Shown piece after piece: positions 5,348-8,475 of a DNA stretch of 8,475 nucleotides. Where the stretch lies: the NCBI GenBank assembly GCA_947490035.1, contig CANLGS010000127.1, positions 1 through 8,475 on the forward strand, read 5' to 3'. The notes beneath the pieces were generated by a model. It was not told the DNA's origin, made no database searches, and saw nothing but the letters and a program-made list of their open reading frames with translations. Each line of letters starts with the position of its first letter. The first letter of the stretch is position 1. Made by a program: the position numbers and the translations under genes. Source of the stretch: Gemmataceae bacterium (GTDB lineage Bacteria; Planctomycetota; Planctomycetia; Gemmatales; Gemmataceae).

Positions 5348-7333
5348 TCAGGCGTTTTGGGCGGCGTTTTGGGCGGCGTTCTCGGGCGAGCTGACGAGGG
5401 CGATGATCACGTCCTCGATGCCCCGGGTGTCGTCGTCGTTGTCGGTCAGCTCCCGGAGGAGGTGGGCCGCGTAGCCGTTCCGCCCGCCCGCGTCGGCCGG
5501 GCGACCGAGGATCAGTTGGTACAACCGGCCGACGATCGCCTGCGAGCCTTCCGTGGTGCCCAGGATCGTCTTCACGACATCCGCCCGGCTCTTGCCGCCG
5601 GTCGTCAGGTCGCCGAGGAAGTTGGCCTGCCCGCTCGCGTCGATCTCGCGGCCGAGCAGGTCGCGGAACGCCTGCTGTAGGAACCCGAGGTTGGTCCCGC
5701 CGTTCTTCGCGAAGTACTCCTGCGAGCCGACGAAGGTCTCGATCACCTTGTCCGGACTCACCCCCTTGTTCAGGGCGGTGACGAAGGACTGCACCTCGGC
5801 GGCGGAGCCGGTGCGGCCGAGGAACCGCTGGTAGAACCCCTGCACCGTCTTCGCGCGGCCCTCCGCGCTGTTCAGGATGTCCGCGGCGACCTGGGCGCGC
5901 GACGCCCCGCCGTTGAGCCGGCCGGTGAACACGGCCAGCCCAATCTGGTCGGCGTTCCGCCCGAGGATGTCGAGGAACGCGTTGTTCACATAGAGCGCGT
6001 TGCCGGTCAGCCCAGGCGTCGGTGTCGGCGTCGGCGTGTTCTGGGTGATGGTCGGCACCGTGGCGATCGACTGGTTGCCGACCGCGTCGGCGGCGGTGAC
6101 CGTGAAGTTGTTCGGCGCGTTCGCCGTCAGCGGCACGGCGATCGAGAAGAAGGTGCCCCGCGCCGTCAGTTGCTGCTGACCGACGATGGCGTCGGCGCCG
6201 TCGATGATCCCGTTGTTGTTGGCGTCGCTGTACACCGTGACGAGGCTGCCGGCCTCGGCCGTGCCGGTGACCGGGAACGTGGCCGCGCTCACCGTCGTCG
6301 CCGCGGCCGGGCTGGAGACGGTCGGCGCGGGCGGGGCGGTCGAGTCCTCGGTGATCGTCGGCACCACGTCGGCCGGAACCGACTCGCCGGCCGTGTCGGT
6401 GGCGGTGACTACGAAGTCGTTGGCCGCGTTCCGGGTCAGTGGGGTGGCGACGCTGAAACTCGTCGCCCCGCCCGCGAGTTGCTGCTGGGCGACGACGGTG
6501 TCGCCGCTGTCGAGCACTCCGCTGTTGTTCACGTCGCGGTACACCTTCACCAGGCTGTTCGCCTGGGCCGTGCCGGTGACCATGATGCTCGCCGCGTTGA
6601 CGGTCGTCGCCACGGTCGGGCCGCCGATTGCCGGCGCCACGGGCACCTCGTCGATGGTCAGGGTGTTGACCGATGGGCTGCCGAGGGTGTCGCCGGTCGG
6701 CGTTCCCAGGGTGAACGTCAGCGTCTTGTCGGGACCGGGGTTGGAGACCAGCGTGCCGGTGATGTTGATCGACGCGGTGCCGCTGTTCACCTGGCTGCTG
6801 GTGAAGGTGATCGGGCTGGCGGTGACGCCGCTGTAGTCGGTGCCGGCCGCCGCGCTGCCGCCCAGCGTGAACAGCGCCGTCACCGCGGTGCTGACCTTGC
6901 TCACCGTGTTGTTGTTGAAGTTGGCGGCGTAGAGGTTGCCGGCGGCGTCGAAGGCCAGGCCGGTGGGGCTGGTGAACCCGGTGGCGAAGGTCGTGGCGAC
7001 CCCCCCGCCCGGCCCCACCTTGCTCACCGTGTCGACGCCGTTGGCGGCGGCGGCGTAGAGGTTGCCGTCGGCGTCGAAGGCCAGACCAATGGGGTTGGTG
7101 AACCCGGTGGCGAAGGTCGTGACGGTGGGGGTGACCGGCCCGGTCTGCGTGACCGCGACGTTGAATGTGCCGGCGGACGCGAGAACCGTCTCGCTGCCCA
7201 CGGCGAACTGCACGGAGGGGACGACGCGGTCCTCGAAACACTCCAGGCCCAACCGCACGGCCGGGGCCGTCCGGGGGCGCGGTGAGCGGGCTTCTTTTCC
7301 GCCGAACACTTGTTTCAACCAGTGCGTCATCAT
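5348..7333 (-). CDS. Large repetitive surface protein: Calx-beta, NHL-like, Ig-like and DUF4214 repeats
   Basis: 661-residue protein, probably exported. It carries the planctomycete extracellular-protein signature LECFEDRVVPS (residues 30-40) after a basic N-terminus, with no ordinary signal peptide. Residues 41-66 and 153-229 together read as one Calx-beta domain (GTFNVAVTQTGP; AAAGTDYSG; ITFTSSQV; LTFTLGTPTGD; NTLTIDE). Between them lie two NHL-like blades (about 72-108 and 113-148), each with FATGFT.P.GLAFDA.GNLYAA. Residues 233-330 and 334-432 are two related Ig-like repeats; each holds an EF-hand-like loop (DVNNSGVLDSGD at 267-278; DANNNGIIDGAD at 370-381). A TPTPTPTP spacer (433-440) leads to four DUF4214-type repeats of about 50 residues, each with an LGR motif (at about 457, 505, 560 and 609). 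The C-terminus is a short AAQN repeat. Start chosen at the ATG at 7333-7331: AGAGAGG (7348-7342) stands eight bases upstream. An immediately following ATG is also possible. Likely adhesive or cell-surface; ligand unknown. Confidence 0.88.
   Translation of the reverse strand: MMTHWLKQVFGGKEARSPRPRTAPAVRLGLECFEDRVVPSVQFAVGSETVLASAGTFNVAVTQTGPVTPTVTTFATGFTNPIGLAFDADGNLYAAAANGVDTVSKVGPGGGVATTFATGFTSPTGLAFDAAGNLYAANFNNNTVSKVSTAVTALFTLGGSAAAGTDYSGVTASPITFTSSQVNSGTASINITGTLVSNPGPDKTLTFTLGTPTGDTLGSPSVNTLTIDEVPVAPAIGGPTVATTVNAASIMVTGTAQANSLVKVYRDVNNSGVLDSGDTVVAQQQLAGGATSFSVATPLTRNAANDFVVTATDTAGESVPADVVPTITEDSTAPPAPTVSSPAAATTVSAATFPVTGTAEAGSLVTVYSDANNNGIIDGADAIVGQQQLTARGTFFSIAVPLTANAPNNFTVTAADAVGNQSIATVPTITQNTPTPTPTPGLTGNALYVNNAFLDILGRNADQIGLAVFTGRLNGGASRAQVAADILNSAEGRAKTVQGFYQRFLGRTGSAAEVQSFVTALNKGVSPDKVIETFVGSQEYFAKNGGTNLGFLQQAFRDLLGREIDASGQANFLGDLTTGGKSRADVVKTILGTTEGSQAIVGRLYQLILGRPADAGGRNGYAAHLLRELTDNDDDTRGIEDVIIALVSSPENAAQNAAQNA
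5351..5386 (-). repeat. 12-bp tandem repeat encoding the AAQN tail
   Basis: A 12-base unit (ggcgttttgggc on the plus strand) is present twice exactly at 5351-5362 and 5363-5374, with a third degenerate copy starting at 5375. It encodes the last residues of the surface protein, ENAAQNAAQNA. Being in frame, a gain or loss of units would only change tail length. Copy-number slippage is plausible but not shown. Confidence 0.75.
6894..7121 (-). repeat. Tandem duplication encoding two NHL-like blades
   Basis: Two copies of a roughly 123-126-base unit lie head to tail within the surface-protein gene. For example, accttgctcaccgtg occurs at 6894-6908 and 7017-7031, and ggtgaacccggtggcgaagg at 6971-6990 and 7097-7116. 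The offset rises from 123 to 126 bases because one copy has an extra codon. High nucleotide identity between the copies points to a fairly recent in-frame duplication. Confidence 0.8.
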
Positions 7334-7687
7334 GGGTGTGACCTCTCTGAGGACTGTCATAAGAGAGAAGGAAACCCGTCGTTCTGCGACAGGGCCGCTG
7401 GGAAGTGCAAGCACGCGGCCGACAACATCTCGGGTACCGCCGGCCGAAGCCGTGCCGGAACGGAAATGTCTCGTCTGCCGCTGCGCGGGCACCTGTCGGA
7501 CCGGTCATCGGCCGCGGGTCACGAGGCAAATTACGGGCGCTATCAGCGTAATGGAAGGCGGAAGGGCGCAATTCGCGCAAGTTGGGTAGGCTGAAGCCTG
7601 CCGCGATTGCGGAATGAAGGGAATCGCTACCACTGTCGCGGAGGGCGCGGTCACCGCCCGACGCGCGAACCGTCCGCCCGCCCGACG
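7334..7687. other. Intergenic region between divergent genes
   Basis: No gene is seen. The minus-strand frame of the surface protein stays open to 7492, but the added residues are Arg/Ser-rich, lack a ribosome binding site and precede the better start. The stretch holds a short palindrome AGGCT-GA-AGCCT (7588-7599) and a doubled TTGCGC motif on the minus strand (7566-7580). No confident promoter for the minus-strand gene is visible. Confidence 0.5.
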
Positions 7688-7716
7688 TTTGCACACACCC
7701 GGAAGCGCGGTATAAT
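7688..7716 (+). promoter_or_regulatory. Sigma-70-type promoter for the TPR gene
   Basis: A perfect TATAAT (7711-7716) follows TTTGCA (7688-7693; four of six to TTGACA) at the ideal spacing of 17. It sits about 60 bases before the TPR gene start, in a GC-rich setting where TATAAT by chance is uncommon. Transcription would start near 7723 and give a leader of about 50 bases. Confidence 0.7.
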
Positions 7717-7775
7717 TCGGCAAGTGCCGTGGACAGCTCCTCTCAACCGCGACACACCTTCGCCGGGGGATGTTC

Positions 7776-8210
7776 ATGCCGCACCCCAAGCGTCCCGCTC
7801 CGACCGCAGCAAACCCGTTCCCGCCGGGTTCGATCCTCGGCCTTCTGGCCGAGCGAACCCAACTCGACTTCGAGATCGAGTTCTTCGGGAAAATCCTGAC
7901 CGCCGTGCCGGACTTCGCCGACGCGCTCCGCGCGCAGGCGTGCAACCTGACCATGAAGGGCCGGTTGAAGGACGGGCTGACCGTCGATCAGCAGCTCGTC
8001 ACGGTCCGGCCGGACGACCCGACCGCGCACTACAACCTCGCGTGCCGCTACGCGCTGCTGAAGCAACGCGACCAGGCGATTACCACACTTCGGAAGGCGG
8101 TCGAACTCGGCTACCGCGACTTCGAGTTCATGCTCGAAGACCACGACCTCGATTCGATCCGCAAAGACCCGCGCTTCAGGCGACTCGTCAAAGAATACAA
8201 GAAGCAGTAA
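7776..8210 (+). CDS. TPR repeat protein, end-of-group type
   Basis: 144-residue soluble, probably cytoplasmic protein. After a Pro-rich N-terminus (residues 1-18) come helices with tetratricopeptide spacing: about 47-80 (ADALRAQACNLTMKGRLKDG... RPDD) and 81-114 (PTAHYNLACRYALLKQRDQA, then AITTLRKAVELG). The C-terminal part (115-142: DFEFMLEDHDLDSIRKDPRF, then RLVKEY) is typical of the TPR end-of-group motif, in which a pseudo-repeat closes the array. Such proteins are usually scaffolds or binding partners; no partner is visible here. Start: GGGGGA (7765-7770) stands five bases before the ATG at 7776, which favours it over the in-frame ATG at 7770 that overlaps the same bases. It appears to be a single-gene unit with its own promoter and divergent from the surface-protein gene. 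Confidence 0.85.
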   Translation: MPHPKRPAPTAANPFPPGSILGLLAERTQLDFEIEFFGKILTAVPDFADALRAQACNLTMKGRLKDGLTVDQQLVTVRPDDPTAHYNLACRYALLKQRDQAITTLRKAVELGYRDFEFMLEDHDLDSIRKDPRFRRLVKEYKKQ

Positions 8211-8369
8211 GAGGCAGAAGAGAAGAGCCGCAGATGACGCAGGCGGACGCGGATCAAGCCAAGACCGAGCCGTGTTTAAAATCAACGATCCGCGAGAGGG
8301 CTAGAAGGTAGCGTATTGCGGGTGTAAGGGGCCAAGGAACAACTACTCCGCAGTTTCCAATTGTTGAGG
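8211..8369. other. Intergenic tail with degenerate short repeats
   Basis: No gene is seen. After the TPR stop there is a degenerate run of the type gcagatgacgcaggcggacg (8231-8250), followed by lower-GC sequence with stops in several frames. I found no terminator hairpin for the TPR gene. Confidence 0.4.
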
Positions 8370-8475
8370 ATGTTTGAACCGTGGCATGATCGTGTAGTTC
8401 CAGACTGGACACGTTTTATGGCGGTGCAGCCGAATCGTGGCGAAGTCTTGGTTGCTGACTTTGACACCAGTTCGA
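8370..8475 (+). CDS. Unidentified protein, 5' part only, runs off the window
   Basis: An ATG at 8370 opens a frame to the window end, giving 35 residues that begin MFEPWHDRVVPDWTRFMA and continue VQPNRGEVLVADFDTSS. The frame is open from 8328, just after a TAA at 8325, so TTG starts at 8361 or 8364 are also possible. GAGG directly abuts the ATG, which is too close for a normal ribosome binding site and makes the exact start uncertain. The peptide looks protein-like (aromatic and acidic residues, no low-complexity bias), but I do not recognise a family. Codon use is less GC-biased than in all the other genes: bases 8341-8460 are 50 percent G+C. This may be foreign DNA or a gene start with relaxed composition. 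Confidence 0.4.
   Translation, partial: MFEPWHDRVVPDWTRFMAVQPNRGEVLVADFDTSS

Noticed and set aside
6170..7285. 371-residue plus-strand open frame opposite the surface-protein gene
   Set aside because: Gly/Arg/Val-rich shadow of the repeat-rich minus-strand gene, without motifs.
5280..7694. 804-residue open frame on the minus strand overlapping the surface-protein gene
   Set aside because: It is Arg/His/Gly-rich with no recognisable domain. The competing minus frame (5348-7333) has clear domains, a ribosome binding site and a sensible start.
8282..8467. 61-residue minus-strand open frame at the right edge
   Set aside because: Ser/Arg/Thr-rich without a recognised motif or ribosome binding site; the plus-strand frame at 8370 looks more protein-like.
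1..8475. CRISPR array, tRNA, rRNA, integrase or transposase
   Set aside because: None seen by eye: no regularly spaced repeats with unique spacers, no cloverleaf-like segment and no mobile-element enzyme motif. A covariance-model search would be the proper test.

Overview
The window looks like chromosomal DNA of a high-GC planctomycete, most likely of the Gemmata type. The evidence is a DUF1501 secretion-type protein with a Tat-like motif, a companion protein with an IPT/TIG-like and a PPC domain, a large repetitive surface protein carrying the planctomycete N-terminal signature (LECFEDRVVPS) and ending in DUF4214-type repeats, a TPR end-of-group protein, GTG starts, and large palindromes between genes. 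No rRNA, tRNA, CRISPR array, integrase or transposase is visible.

Layout. 1-179: a repeat-rich, palindromic leader. 180-1735: a decayed signalling locus. A receiver-linker-receiver protein is cut by an in-frame TGA at 840-842. The second receiver then runs on to about 1030, where it is joined out of frame to a ParA/MinD-type ATPase that has lost its start and its Walker A motif. 1736-1892: intergenic, with a possible promoter. 1893-2778: two tandem small membrane proteins of the DUF5684 type. 2779-3084: intergenic, with a 47-bp near-perfect inverted repeat. 3085-4401: DUF1501 protein. 4402-4525: intergenic, with a perfect 28-bp inverted repeat enclosing a second hairpin. 4526-5293: secreted IPT/TIG-like + PPC protein. 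5294-5347: a strong palindrome between convergent genes, probably a two-way terminator. 5348-7333 (minus): 661-residue surface protein. 7334-7775: intergenic, with a consensus-like promoter. 7776-8210: TPR protein. 8211-8475: a lower-GC tail in which an unidentified reading frame runs off the end.

How the parts fit. The DUF1501 and PPC genes are probably co-transcribed and act at or beyond the cytoplasmic membrane. The two DUF5684 genes look like an operon born of a gene duplication. The surface protein is a mosaic: a Calx-beta-like domain apparently interrupted by two NHL-like blades, two Ig-like repeats that each carry an EF-hand-like loop, and four DUF4214-type repeats. The strongest observations are the double lesion and fusion in the receiver/ParA locus, the split Calx-beta domain, and the distinct palindromes that fill several intergenic gaps. 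I do not see a complete new defence or metabolic system here.
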